Source: Mesorhizobium sp. WSM4306
Lineage (GTDB): Bacteria > Pseudomonadota > Alphaproteobacteria > Rhizobiales > Rhizobiaceae
Assembly (NCBI RefSeq): GCF_007003975.1
Contig: NZ_VFTC01000014.1
Location: forward strand, 1-64,000
Reading direction: 5' to 3'
DNA length: 64,000 bases
The notes beneath the pieces were generated by a model, which was not told the DNA's origin, searched no databases, and saw only the letters and a program-made list of their open reading frames with translations. Numbering within the stretch: position 1 is the stretch's first letter; every line of letters starts with the position of its first letter. The position numbers and the translations under genes are program-made. Positions 34,065 to 42,193 of the stretch are shown here, one piece after another.

Positions 34065-34529
34065 TTACGAAGCCTTCTTGTTCTTGGCGTTCAGCTTGGC
34101 CACGTCGAGGGTGACGGGCTGCTGGGCGACATGCGGATGTTCCGTGCCTGCATAGACGCGGAGGTTCTTCATCTGGCGACGGCCGAGGGGGCCGCGCGGG
34201 ATCATGCGTTCGACGGCCTTCTCGACGACACGCTCGGGGAAACGGCCCTCGAGCAGCTGGCGCGCGGTACGCTCCTTGATGCCGCCGGGGTGACCGGTGT
34301 GCCAGTAATAGACCTTGTCGGTGAACTTCTTGCCGGTGAACACCACCTTGTCGGCATTGATGACGATGACGTTGTCGCCGTCGTCGACATGCGGGGTGAA
34401 GGTGGGCTTGTGCTTGCCGCGAAGATGATTGGCGATGACAGTGGCGAGACGGCCGACGACGAGACCCTCGGCGTCGATCAGCACCCACTTCTTCACCACA
34501 TCCGCAGGCTTCTGCGAAAAGGTTGCCAT
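34065..34529 (-). CDS. rplM: 50S ribosomal protein L13
   Basis: 154-residue ribosomal protein with [42 protein letters not shown] and [22 protein letters not shown]. The ATG at 34529 gives the standard length; an upstream in-frame start at 34688 would run through the leader hairpin and is rejected. First gene of the rplM-rpsI operon. Confidence 0.98.
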   Translation of the reverse strand: MATFSQKPADVVKKWVLIDAEGLVVGRLATVIANHLRGKHKPTFTPHVDDGDNVIVINADKVVFTGKKFTDKVYYWHTGHPGGIKERTARQLLEGRFPERVVEKAVERMIPRGPLGRRQMKNLRVYAGTEHPHVAQQPVTLDVAKLNAKNKKAS

Positions 34530-34618
34530 GGTTTTCTGCTTTCGGTTAGGACCTGCCCCAATGATGGAGAAGGCGTTTCTTGTTGCTTGGATTGGCAAAA
34601 GGCACTTGCCCGCCGCCA

Positions 34619-34648
34619 ATAACAAAACGGCGGCCTTTGCGGCCGCTG
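34619..34648 (-). terminator. Hairpin in the rplM leader
   Basis: GCGGCC (34630-34635) / GGCCGC (34641-34646), followed on the minus strand by GTTTTGTTATT. It could terminate transcription from hicAB or act as an attenuator or autoregulatory L13 site. Either reading is inference. Confidence 0.4.
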
Positions 34649-34785
34649 CTTCGAGAAGGCTTATAGGCGAGGGGACTTTTCGCGTCAAGGCACAGGAAAA
34701 GTCTGTTTGCGCGTAAAATATAGCAAAAACAAAGGCTTAAATAAAAGGTATTATTTTACCACATCAGGCCGGCGGTTCGACAAGG

Positions 34786-35184
34786 CTAATGCTTGGCTTC
34801 GATTTCTTTTCGCGCTGCGCTGGAGAGGAATGCCGACCGTGTTATGCCGCGCTCGCGTGCCGCAGCGTCGATCGCTCGCAACACGCCACGCTCGAAGGTC
34901 ACATTGGCTCTGACGACGGCGCTGTCATTGTCGATAAGCGGCACCGAAACCAGATAGCCGCCTTCTGCGAGCGCGTTGCGGATATCTGGAAGCGCGAGGA
35001 TCGCTTCGTGGCTCGACGGCTCAGGAACGGCCATATCTTCCGCCCACAATTGAAGAGCCTCAACAGCATTTGGCACGATATCTTCCGCTTCATCCGCAGC
35101 TGAAAAGCAGCCGGGGATATCGGGAAAGCGGATGCCGAATGCACTGTCGGGGTCTTTGTCGACCAATGCGAAGTAGTTCTTCAT
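34786..35184 (-). CDS. hicB: HicB-family antitoxin
   Basis: 132-residue antitoxin. The N-terminal RNase H-like HicB fold has YFALVDKDPDSAFGIRFPDIPGCFSAAD and the helix NAVEALQLWAEDM. A C-terminal DNA-binding region (RGVLRAIDAAARERGITRSAFLSSAARKEI) looks ribbon-helix-helix-like. It should neutralise HicA and repress the operon. It lies 20 bp downstream of hicA on the same strand. The ATG at 35184 is preferred to one at 35208, which lies inside hicA. Confidence 0.88.
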   Translation of the reverse strand: MKNYFALVDKDPDSAFGIRFPDIPGCFSAADEAEDIVPNAVEALQLWAEDMAVPEPSSHEAILALPDIRNALAEGGYLVSVPLIDNDSAVVRANVTFERGVLRAIDAAARERGITRSAFLSSAARKEIEAKH

Positions 35185-35204
35185 GGCGGTCTCTCCGGTA
35201 CGCT

Positions 35205-35399
35205 TCAACCCGTTCTTATCCAGCCTGCCTGCTTGGCGATTGCACGAGCGGTACCGATTGGCAGATCCTTCTCGGGATGAGGAACAATCAATACAATCGG
35301 ACCCTTGCGGAATTTGTGATGCGAGCCTCGCACAGAGATCAGTTCGAAACCCTCATCCTTGAGGCGCTTTACGATCTTGCGGCTGTCGCGTTCCAACAA
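35205..35399 (-). CDS. hicA: HicA-family mRNA interferase toxin
   Basis: 64-residue double-stranded-RNA-binding-like toxin. The family hallmarks are all present: SRKIVKRLKDEGFELISVRG, the catalytic histidine in GSHHKFRKG and VPHPEKDLPIGTARAIAKQAG. The likely start is TTG at 35399 with AGGTGA 6 bases upstream, a weak start that would keep toxin levels low. First gene of the hicAB operon. Confidence 0.88.
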   Translation of the reverse strand: MLERDSRKIVKRLKDEGFELISVRGSHHKFRKGPIVLIVPHPEKDLPIGTARAIAKQAGWIRTG

Positions 35400-35407
35400 A
35401 CGTCACC

Positions 35408-35443
35408 TATGCGCATATATATACACATCGAATGAAAATTCAA
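35408..35443 (-). promoter_or_regulatory. hicAB promoter and operator candidate
   Basis: On the minus strand TTGAAT (35443-35438), about 16 bp of spacer, and a TATATATAT run (35423-35415) form a good promoter. The perfect palindrome TATGCGCATA (35408-35417) overlaps the -10 region and is a natural HicB operator. Confidence 0.65.
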
Positions 35444-35446
35444 TCG

Positions 35447-35902
35447 TCAGGATGGTGCCCGCTTCGGCGGGATCGAATAGGTGCCAGTGGCATGAGCCAC
35501 CGTGTGCCCGTCCGGTCCGGCGACGATGTCGATATCGAACACCATCAGGCTCTTGCCCAGCTTCAGGATGCGGCAATGGCCGTCGATCGGCCCCGCCTCG
35601 GCCTTGCGGACAAAGTTGATATTGAGGTTGGTGGTCACCGATAGGGCATCCGGTCCGGCGTGGCTGAGCACGCAGACATAGCCGCCAATGTCGGCCAGCG
35701 TGAACAGCGACGGACCCGACACCGTGCCACCGGGCCGCAAATGCCGCTCGTCGGCATTGAGCCGCACCGTGCAGCCGCCCGGGAACACATCCAGCGCTTC
35801 ATAGAAGGTGAACTCGTCGTTGAGCTGCGGGTAGACGCTGGCCATCACCGCATTGACTTCAGCCGCCGTCAGCACCGGTTTGAGATTGTCCTGGGCGGGC
35901 AT
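35447..35902 (-). CDS. PaaI-family hot-dog thioesterase
   Basis: 151-residue single hot-dog domain protein that should hydrolyse acyl-CoA thioesters. Motifs are NADERHLRPGGTVSGPSLFTLADIGGYV, with the usual catalytic Asp/Gly helix, and VTTNLNINFVRKAEAGPIDG. It lies alone between hicA and a crotonase-like gene on the opposite strand. The specific acyl-CoA is not predictable. Confidence 0.88.
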   Translation of the reverse strand: MPAQDNLKPVLTAAEVNAVMASVYPQLNDEFTFYEALDVFPGGCTVRLNADERHLRPGGTVSGPSLFTLADIGGYVCVLSHAGPDALSVTTNLNINFVRKAEAGPIDGHCRILKLGKSLMVFDIDIVAGPDGHTVAHATGTYSIPPKRAPS

Positions 35903-36078
35903 GTCGGTTTCCCCTTGGCATCTGCGCCTGTATGAACGTGGTCCGGTGCCTGTTGCAACCGTCGCCGATGGCGTCAGATCGGTGCGTCGCTTGTGCCAGC
36001 ATCGGTTTCAAGGTGTTGGACGATCGGAGATCGCATACTAGATTGTAGTCATCCAACTCGACTGGGGAGAAGCGGCCC

Positions 36079-36894
36079 ATGGCCGAAATCGTCGCGATCA
36101 AGCCGCCCGAAGGTCCGGTCGTGGCCCGGCTGGACAAGGGCGTGCTGCGCCTGACACTCGCCAATCCGCCGGCCAATGCCTTGTCGCTGTCCGTCATGGC
36201 GGCGCTAAGCGCCGAACTCGAGCGCGCCAAGACCAACAAATTCATCCGCGTCGTCGTCCTGGCGGCGTCCGGAAAAGTGTTCTGCGCAGGCCACGACCTC
36301 AAGGAAATGACCGCGCGCCGCGCTGACCCGGACAAGGGCAGGGGGTTCTTCGAGCAGACATTTTCGGCTTGTGCTGCCCTGATGCAGGCGATCGTGCGCC
36401 ATCCCCTGCCGATAATCGCTGAAGTCGATGGTCTCGCCACCGCCGCCGGGCTGCAGCTGGTTGCCAGCTGCGACCTCGCCATTGCCTCGCACGAGGCCAC
36501 CTTCTGCACGCCGGGCGTCAATATCGGCCTGTTCTGCTCGACGCCGATGGTGGCTTTGTCGCGCAACGTCTCGCGCAAGCACGCCATGGAGATGCTTCTG
36601 ACCGGCGAGACCATCGACGCGGCAACCGCCAAGGAGTTCGGCTTGGTCAACCGCGTCGTGCCGCGCGAATACCTGAATCAGATCGTCACCAAATACGCGC
36701 AAACCATTGCTTCCAAATCATCTTTGGTGATCAAGACCGGCAAGGAAGCCTTTTACGCGCAGGCCGAAATGGGCTTGGCCGACTCCTATGCCTATACCGG
36801 ACGCGTCATGGTCGAGAACATGCTGGCGCGCGACGCCGAGGAGGGCATCGGCGCCTTCATCGGCAAGCGCAAGCCGGAATGGCCGGAAGACTAA
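36079..36894 (+). CDS. Crotonase-superfamily protein (ECHDC3-like)
   Basis: 271-residue enoyl-CoA hydratase/isomerase fold. The oxyanion-hole segments are present (VVVLAASGKVFCAGHDLKEM and ATAAGLQLVASCDLAIA). The position of the first catalytic glutamate of true enoyl-CoA hydratases (GGGxEL) is Gln here (AAGLQL), and the second PE motif is replaced by TPGVNIG. This pattern is typical of the ECHDC3 subgroup, whose activity is uncertain. It is 3 bp upstream of a VOC-family gene, so the two are co-translated. Confidence 0.85.
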   Translation: MAEIVAIKPPEGPVVARLDKGVLRLTLANPPANALSLSVMAALSAELERAKTNKFIRVVVLAASGKVFCAGHDLKEMTARRADPDKGRGFFEQTFSACAALMQAIVRHPLPIIAEVDGLATAAGLQLVASCDLAIASHEATFCTPGVNIGLFCSTPMVALSRNVSRKHAMEMLLTGETIDAATAKEFGLVNRVVPREYLNQIVTKYAQTIASKSSLVIKTGKEAFYAQAEMGLADSYAYTGRVMVENMLARDAEEGIGAFIGKRKPEWPED

Positions 36895-36897
36895 AAC

Positions 36898-37320
36898 ATG
36901 GAACCGCGCATCTCGATCATCACCATCGCCACCGACGATCTCGACCGCGCCGTGCGCTTTTACGAGGCGATGGGCCTGAAGCGTCACGCCGGCATTACCG
37001 ACGGTGTCGCTTTCTTCCAGATGGGGGGCGTCATTCTCGGTCTGTTTCCACGCCAAAGCGCCGAAGAAGATTCAGGCGTCACCTTCGCCAAGGCGCCGTC
37101 GGCGGTCTACCTCGCCTACAACACCCGCTCCGACGCCGAAGTCGACGAGGTACTCGCCATGGCGGAAAAAGCCGGCGGCAGGATCGTCAAGCCGGCGGGG
37201 CGCGCCTTCTGGGGCGGCTGGTATGGCTATTTCGCCGATGCCGACGGCCATGTCTGGGAAGTCGCGCACAATCCGGCCTTTCCGATCGCGGAGGACGGCA
37301 CTATCTCGCTGCCGGACTGA
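36898..37320 (+). CDS. VOC-family (glyoxalase/bleomycin resistance) protein
   Basis: 140-residue protein with paired beta-alpha-beta-beta-beta modules: ISIITIATDDLDRAVRFYEAMG and GLFPRQSAEE in the first, SAVYLAYNTRSDAEVDEVLAMAEKAG and the C-terminal GYFADADGHVWEVAHNPAF in the second. The metal ligands of the fold would be the early His/Asp, absent in the first strand, and the final Glu in VWEVAHN. The reaction is unknown. It is coupled to the crotonase-like gene. Confidence 0.85.
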   Translation: MEPRISIITIATDDLDRAVRFYEAMGLKRHAGITDGVAFFQMGGVILGLFPRQSAEEDSGVTFAKAPSAVYLAYNTRSDAEVDEVLAMAEKAGGRIVKPAGRAFWGGWYGYFADADGHVWEVAHNPAFPIAEDGTISLPD

Positions 37321-37379
37321 CGGTTCGACGTGGCCACCCGTCAGCAGCTAGTGGATGGAATCTAACACTTGGTGCCGCG

Positions 37380-37575
37380 CTTATGACGGCTGCGATGATC
37401 TCGTCAGAGTCGGCGGTCCATGCGAACTGTTTTGCTTTTTTTGGCGGTTGATGGCGGCATGGAGGTCGACGACGGAGTTGAAGACGCCACACTGAGACGG
37501 CGCCTCGACAGCTTGGCGAAGAAGCCCCCGACGGCGTGGAGCCACGAGCATGAAGTCGGCGTGCGGTCGAGGGCC
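37380..37575 (-). mobile_element. Remnant of an IS630-family transposase
   Basis: Minus-strand translation in shifting frames gives three blocks of the IS630 transposase C-terminus. They are TPTSCSWLHAVGGFFAKLSR, then (after a frameshift) GVFNSVVDLHAAINR, then (after a second shift and a missing stretch) KQFAWTADSDEIIAAV. No full transposase or clear terminal repeats remain, so this is a dead fragment between the VOC gene and the ABM-like gene. Confidence 0.82.
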
Positions 37576-37580
37576 TGGAT

Positions 37581-37889
37581 CTACACGCTTCCGTAGGCTT
37601 CAAAGTGCTCTACCGAGGACGATTCAATCATCTCCTGCTCGTCACCATGATAGACAAGCGTGGCCTGCCAGTTCGGGCCGAAGGCCCTCTCGACAGCCTC
37701 GATGTTCTCCCACACCATGAACATGCAGAACGTCCGTTGGCCGCTGCCTGGCATCGGCCTACCGGGGTGGTGTGCGACCAAGCCTGGCTGCGCCATCAGC
37801 CATGGTAACGAAAGACGCTCGACCCGATCTTGCCAGTCGCTTTCGCGGCCGGCCAGGACCGTGCCCCGAAATATCCGAATGATCGGCAT
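37581..37889 (-). CDS. Dimeric alpha/beta barrel (ABM-like) protein
   Basis: 102-residue hypothetical protein with the layout of antibiotic-biosynthesis monooxygenase-like barrels: IIRIFRGTVLAGRESDWQDRV, then HHPGRPMPG...TFCMFMVWENIEAVERAFGPNW, then SSSVEHFEAYGSV. GAGGAGGAAGC immediately precedes the ATG at 37889. The stop lies 5 bp from the IS630 remnant, so its 3' end may be the insertion boundary. Function unknown. Confidence 0.7.
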   Translation of the reverse strand: MPIIRIFRGTVLAGRESDWQDRVERLSLPWLMAQPGLVAHHPGRPMPGSGQRTFCMFMVWENIEAVERAFGPNWQATLVYHGDEQEMIESSSVEHFEAYGSV

Positions 37890-38253
37890 GCTTCCTCCTC
37901 CTCTAACTGATGCTTCTCTCGCCATAGGTTATGCTCTTTTTGCCGGAATCATAATCTTTCTGTCGGGATTCGAATCTCTTCTCCGCTGCTAACCATAAAC
38001 AAAATCAACCGTTTACAAGAAAGGCCGCTACCATCATCCACACTGGCAGCCGGCAATGGCGTAGCCGCACCACGTGCTGTCATTCCGGGCCTTCGAACGC
38101 CACCGCCAACACAGGAGCGGCAGGCCGCGAGGGCCTTCTCCAGACTTTCTACGCGGGTACCAAGCGTCAGGGCTTCGCCACTAGCGCGTGGCTGTTCCGC
38201 ACCAGCCGCTTCGGCCTCGATCCGATCGATCTTCAAGACACCGACCATTTTGC
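37890..38253. other. Gene-poor gap of about 360 bp
   Basis: A weak minus-strand open frame (starting near 38248, MVGVLKIDRIEAEAAGAEQP, with a short helical stretch TRVESLEKALAACRS) has some coding flavour but no ribosome site. I do not call it. No repeat, RNA gene or terminator is seen. Confidence 0.4.
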
Positions 38254-38322
38254 ATGATGCGCGATTTCTGCGGCGATCCGGATGGCTTTCTCGCCGAAGC
38301 GCTGTATGAGGACGAGGCATGA
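38254..38322 (+). CDS. Possible 22-residue leader or gene remnant
   Basis: ATGATGCGC... encodes MMRDFCGDPDGFLAEALYED and ends in a TGA that overlaps the start of the CoA-binding gene (ATGA). It may be a translationally coupled leader or the tail of a lost upstream gene. No upstream ribosome site is clear. Confidence 0.3.
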   Translation: MMRDFCGDPDGFLAEALYEDEA

Positions 38323-38840
38323 ACCACGACGCCTACGACAATGCCTATATCGGCGGCATCCTCAATTCGGTGAAGACCATAGCCATGGTTGGTGCGTCGG
38401 CCAACGACGTCCGGCCGAGCTTTTTCGTGCTGAAATATCTGCTGGCCAAGGGCTTTTCGGTGTTTCCGATCAATCCGGGGCAGGCCGGCAAGGAAATCCT
38501 CGGCCGCATGACCTATGCCAGCATTGCCGATCTCCCTGAACCGGTCGACATGGTCGACATTTTTCGCGCCTCGCCGGCGGTGCCCGGCATTGTCGATGAG
38601 GTGCTTAAGCTCGATCCCTTGCCGAAAGTGATCTGGATGCAGCTTGGCGTGCGCGATGACGAAGCGGCTGCGCGTGCCGAGGCGGCGGGGATGAAGGTGG
38701 TGATGAACCGCTGCCCCAAGATCGAATATGGCAAGCTGTCCGGCGAGATCGGCTGGACCGGCGTCAACTCCGGCGTCCTGTCGTCCAAGAAGCCGCTGAT
38801 GCGGTCGGGATTCCAGAGTTTCGGCGTGCGCCAGAAGTGA
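38319..38840 (+). CDS. CoA-binding protein (YccU-like)
   Basis: 173-residue Rossmann-fold protein of the CoA_binding_2 family. It contains IAMVGASANDVRPSFFVLKY, the loop VFPINPGQAGKEILGR and KVIWMQLGVRDDEAAARAEA, and ends with a family-typical MNRCPKIEYGKL. It binds CoA or a nucleotide, but its cellular role is not established. It lies about 180 bp upstream of metY, on the same strand. Confidence 0.9.
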   Translation: MNHDAYDNAYIGGILNSVKTIAMVGASANDVRPSFFVLKYLLAKGFSVFPINPGQAGKEILGRMTYASIADLPEPVDMVDIFRASPAVPGIVDEVLKLDPLPKVIWMQLGVRDDEAAARAEAAGMKVVMNRCPKIEYGKLSGEIGWTGVNSGVLSSKKPLMRSGFQSFGVRQK

Positions 38841-39022
38841 TGTGCGAGAACGCCGGCGGACGCATTGCGGCTCAGGCAGAATATTATTCCGGGAAGAATT
38901 GGATTTTCCTGCGCGTTCATCGCAGATGATCCGCCGAAAGGTATTTTCTTCTTTGCATTCGTGACCGCGCTTCGCCAAGAATGCCCGGCGATTTTCAGAG
39001 GATTCAGGAGAGGGAGGTTTCG

Positions 39023-40303
39023 ATGACCCGTACGCCCGGTTTCAACACGCTCGCCGTCCATGCCGGCGCCAAGCCAGACCCGGCGACGGGAGCGCGCGCA
39101 ACGCCGATCTACCAGACGACCTCTTTCGTCTTCGACGATGCCGACCATGCCGCCTCGCTGTTCGGGCTGAAGGCCTTCGGCAACATCTACACCCGCATCA
39201 TGAACCCGACCCAGGCGGTGCTGGAGGAGCGGATCGCGGCGCTCGAAGGCGGCACGGCCGCACTTGCCGTCGCTTCCGGCCATGCCGCGCAGGTGATCGT
39301 GTTCCACAATCTCATGCGGCCCGGTGACAATTTCGTCGCCGCAACAAGGCTTTACGGCGGCTCCATCAACCAGTTCGGCCACGCCTTCAAGAACTATGGC
39401 TGGGAGGTACGCTGGGCCGACACCAACGACATCTCGACCTTCGAGAGCCAGATCGACGACAAGACCAAGGCGATCTACATCGAGAGCCTGGCCAATCCGG
39501 GCGGCGTCTTCGTCGACATCGAAAAGATCGGCGAAATTGCCCGCAAGCACGGCCTGCCGCTGATCGTCGACAACACGCTGGCCTCGCCGTATCTGGTGCG
39601 GCCGATCGAGCATGGCGCCGACATCGTCGTCCATTCGCTGACCAAATTCATCGGCGGTCACGGCAATTCGATCGGCGGCGCCATTGTCGACGGCGGCACC
39701 TTCGACTGGTCGAAATCGGGCAAGTATCCGATGCTGTCGGAGCCGCGCCCCGAATATGGCGGCCTCGTCCTGCACGAAACCTTCGGCAATTTCGCCTTCG
39801 CCATCGCCGCGCGCGTGCTCGGCCTGCGCGACCTTGGCCCGGCGATCTCGCCCTTCAACGCCTTCCTGATCCTGACCGGCCTGGAAACCTTGCCGCTCCG
39901 GATGCAGCGCCACTGCGACAATGCCGTCACCGTCGCCGGCTGGCTGTCCAACCATTCCAAGGTCGCTTGGGTGAACTATCCCGGTCTGCCCGGCGACAAG
40001 AACAACGCGCTGCAGAAGAAATACTCGCCGCAGGGAGCGGGCGCCGTGTTCACCTTCGGCCTGAAGGGTGGCTATGAGGCTGGCGTCAAATTCGTCGAGG
40101 CGCTGGAACTGTTCTCGCATCTGGCCAATGTCGGCGACACCAAGTCCCTGGTCATTCACCCGGCCTCGACCACGCACCGCCAGCTTTCCGACGAGCAGAA
40201 GGTCAAGGCCGGTGCTGGGCCGGACACGGTCCGGCTTTCCATCGGCATCGAGGATGTCAACGACATCGTCGCCGATCTGGAACAGGCGCTGGCCAAGGTC
40301 TGA
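39023..40303 (+). CDS. metY: O-acetylhomoserine aminocarboxypropyltransferase (MetY/MetZ type)
   Basis: 426-residue pyridoxal-phosphate enzyme that uses O-acetylhomoserine and sulfide to make homocysteine. Motifs are TPIYQTTSFVFDDADHAASL, YTRIMNPTQAVLEERIAALEGG, the PLP lysine in HSLTKFIGGHGNS and SLVIHPASTTHRQL near the C-terminus. GGGAGG precedes the ATG at 39023; a start at 38981 is unlikely. I looked for a SAM-II type aptamer in the 180-bp leader and did not find one. A cupin gene follows 2 bp later. Confidence 0.93.
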   Translation: MTRTPGFNTLAVHAGAKPDPATGARATPIYQTTSFVFDDADHAASLFGLKAFGNIYTRIMNPTQAVLEERIAALEGGTAALAVASGHAAQVIVFHNLMRPGDNFVAATRLYGGSINQFGHAFKNYGWEVRWADTNDISTFESQIDDKTKAIYIESLANPGGVFVDIEKIGEIARKHGLPLIVDNTLASPYLVRPIEHGADIVVHSLTKFIGGHGNSIGGAIVDGGTFDWSKSGKYPMLSEPRPEYGGLVLHETFGNFAFAIAARVLGLRDLGPAISPFNAFLILTGLETLPLRMQRHCDNAVTVAGWLSNHSKVAWVNYPGLPGDKNNALQKKYSPQGAGAVFTFGLKGGYEAGVKFVEALELFSHLANVGDTKSLVIHPASTTHRQLSDEQKVKAGAGPDTVRLSIGIEDVNDIVADLEQALAKV

Positions 40304-40305
40304 TC

Positions 40306-40656
40306 ATGGCTGAACCGAAATTCGTGTCCATCGGCCTCGACAGTGTCGACGCCGAACATGGCGCCCCGGCGCCGGATCGCCTGATTGCGGGCGATCCGAA
40401 ATTCCGTACCTGGAATGTCGAGGAGCGTGATGGCGGCCTCTACGCCGGCATCTGGGAAGCGACGCCCGGCAAATGGCGCATCGTCTATGACGAGTGGGAG
40501 TTCTGCCACATCCTGTCCGGCGTTTCGGTGGTTGCCGAGGACGGTGGCGAGGCGCGCACGGTGCGCGCCGGCGACAGTTTCGTGCTCAGGCCGGGCTTCA
40601 AGGGCACCTGGGAAGTGCTTGAAACGACTCGCAAGGAGTATGTGCTCAAGCTCTGA
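40306..40656 (+). CDS. Cupin-domain protein
   Basis: 116-residue single cupin barrel (about 30-110): GKWRIVYDEWEFCHILSGVS, EDGGEARTVRAGDSFVLRPGF and KGTWEVLETTRKEYVLKL. The pattern, with a Glu/His motif 1 (EFCH) and few motif 2 histidines, is close to the EutQ-like/DUF861 group. It starts 2 bp after metY and is probably co-transcribed with it. No enzymatic role can be assigned. Confidence 0.85.
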   Translation: MAEPKFVSIGLDSVDAEHGAPAPDRLIAGDPKFRTWNVEERDGGLYAGIWEATPGKWRIVYDEWEFCHILSGVSVVAEDGGEARTVRAGDSFVLRPGFKGTWEVLETTRKEYVLKL

Positions 40657-40673
40657 AGGAACTGGTTTGGCGG

Positions 40674-40817
40674 TCAAGCAGGCCGACCGCCATTGGCAAA
40701 GGCCATGCTGTTTTGCCACTGTATGTTGTCGGTTTGCTGTTGGGCGGACGCGGTTGCGATGCAGGCGCACAGCAAGGCGAGGGCGAATGCTATCGCCCGG
40801 GTCGAAAACAGTCTCAT
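40674..40817 (-). CDS. Candidate small exported protein, 47 residues
   Basis: Minus-strand ORF starting MRLFSTRAIAFALALLCACI and continuing to a signal-peptidase site (ATASA-QQQ). It leaves only about 22 mature residues (QQQTDNIQWQNSMAFANGG...) before a TGA. It begins 21 bp after the P450 stop on the same strand with GGGGTG upstream. Its 3' end overlaps a GGCGGTC/GACCGCC hairpin that could terminate the P450 transcript. It could also be the N-terminal part of a truncated exported protein. Confidence 0.5.
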   Translation of the reverse strand: MRLFSTRAIAFALALLCACIATASAQQQTDNIQWQNSMAFANGGRPA

Positions 40818-40838
40818 TTTAGCACCCCGGCCCTCGCG

Positions 40839-42086
40839 TCAGAACCCGACGGCGAGCCTTTCCAGCCCATGGAAGTGGTAAGTGTCGCGGAAGCGCGGCT
40901 CCTCCGCAAGATGGAGTTGCGGCTGCCGCTCGAACAGGGTTTTCAGCGACACCTGCAATTCCAGCCGAGCCAACGGCGCGCCGATGCAAAAATGGATGCC
41001 GGCGCCGAACGAGACGTTTTTCTGGTCGGCGCGGCCGGGCCGGAAGACCTCGGATTCGGCAAAGGCAAGCGGGTCGTGATTGGCCATGCCGAGCAGCAGG
41101 CCGATAGTCTCGCCCGGTTGTACGATAACCCCTGATGTCGCCTCGATCTCATGATAGGCATAGCGGGTGAACATGTGCAGCGGCGCGTCGAAGCGCAGGC
41201 ATTCCTCGACGGTGGCCGCGGTAGCCTCCGGCGAGGTGAAGAAGCGGCCGGGGTCGCCGCCTTGTGCCAGCAGCGTGCGCACGGCATTGCCGGTCTGGTG
41301 GACCGTCGCCTCGTGACCGGCATTGAGCAACAGGATGGCGGACGAGACCAGCTCATCCTCGGAGAGTTTCTGGCCATCTTGCTGCGCCGCGATCAGCAGC
41401 GACAACAAATCGTCGCCGGGCTTTTTGCGCCGCTCGGCGACGTAGCCGCGCAAAAAGTCGGAAAAATCGTGCGCGGCGCGATTGGCCGTTTCCTCTGTCT
41501 CGCGGGTGCGGCCATGCATGTACATGGCGACCATCTGGTGCGACCAGTCGAGCAGTTGCGGCCCCATCTCGACCGGCACGCCGAGCATTTCGGCAATGAT
41601 GGTGATCGGCAAGGGCGCGGCGAAAGACGGCAGCAGGTCGACCTGGCCCGGCTCGAACCGGTCGATCAGCTCATTGGCCAGTGCTTCGACGCGCGGCCGC
41701 AGCCGCTCGACCTGCCGCGAGACGAAGGCGCGGTTGACCAGGGTCCGCAGCCTGGTGTGCACCGGCGGCTCCAGCTCCAGCATCGAATTCACCTCGATGC
41801 CGTCGAAGGCGGCGAGATGCGAGCGATCCTCGCCGATGCCGCGGCTGTCGGGAATGCCGGCCGGATTCTGGCGGCCGAAACGGCGGTCGCGCAGCAGCCG
41901 GTTGACGTCGTCGAAGCCGCCAAAACACCAGAAGCCGAATTCTTCCCAGAAAAAGGCGTTCGATCGGCCATGCAGGAAGGCATAGGCATCGTAAGGGTTC
42001 TGGAAAAACGCCGGCTCGTGCGGGTCGAGCCGCAGGCGGCGCGCGGCTGAATCAAAGGAGAGGTAGGGCGGCATGGATTTGGTCAT
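40839..42086 (-). CDS. Cytochrome P450 (bacterial class I)
   Basis: 415-residue soluble monooxygenase. The I-helix is ILLLNAGHEATVHQ, with the unusual ...GHEATVH in place of AGxDT. The K-helix ExxR is in VEECLRFDAPLHMFTRYA, and the heme-thiolate loop FGAGIHFCIGAPLARLEL carries the axial cysteine. Two redox partners would be needed; none is encoded nearby. The substrate is unknown. It resembles CYP families widespread in rhizobia (CYP107-like grade), a comparison made from memory only. Confidence 0.92.
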   Translation of the reverse strand: MTKSMPPYLSFDSAARRLRLDPHEPAFFQNPYDAYAFLHGRSNAFFWEEFGFWCFGGFDDVNRLLRDRRFGRQNPAGIPDSRGIGEDRSHLAAFDGIEVNSMLELEPPVHTRLRTLVNRAFVSRQVERLRPRVEALANELIDRFEPGQVDLLPSFAAPLPITIIAEMLGVPVEMGPQLLDWSHQMVAMYMHGRTRETEETANRAAHDFSDFLRGYVAERRKKPGDDLLSLLIAAQQDGQKLSEDELVSSAILLLNAGHEATVHQTGNAVRTLLAQGGDPGRFFTSPEATAATVEECLRFDAPLHMFTRYAYHEIEATSGVIVQPGETIGLLLGMANHDPLAFAESEVFRPGRADQKNVSFGAGIHFCIGAPLARLELQVSLKTLFERQPQLHLAEEPRFRDTYHFHGLERLAVGF

Positions 42087-42193
42087 GCCAGACCATTAGC
42101 GCGGCTTGCCAGCTTGGTGCCAGACCGTATGTTGGCTGCCGACGGGCCTATAGATTGAACCAACCGAGACGGCCCTCGACGACGTGCCGAACT

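Noticed and set aside
37949..38248. Minus-strand ORF in the gap before the CoA-binding gene
   Set aside because: Some helical character but no ribosome site and low coding confidence; not enough to call.
38841..39022. SAM-type riboswitch before metY
   Set aside because: Looked for the SAM-II-like aptamer and pseudoknot pieces and could not find the conserved segments.
38513..40177. Long open frame antisense to metY
   Set aside because: Mirrors the real gene; arises from GC-rich third positions. The metY product has clear PLP-enzyme motifs and its own ribosome site.
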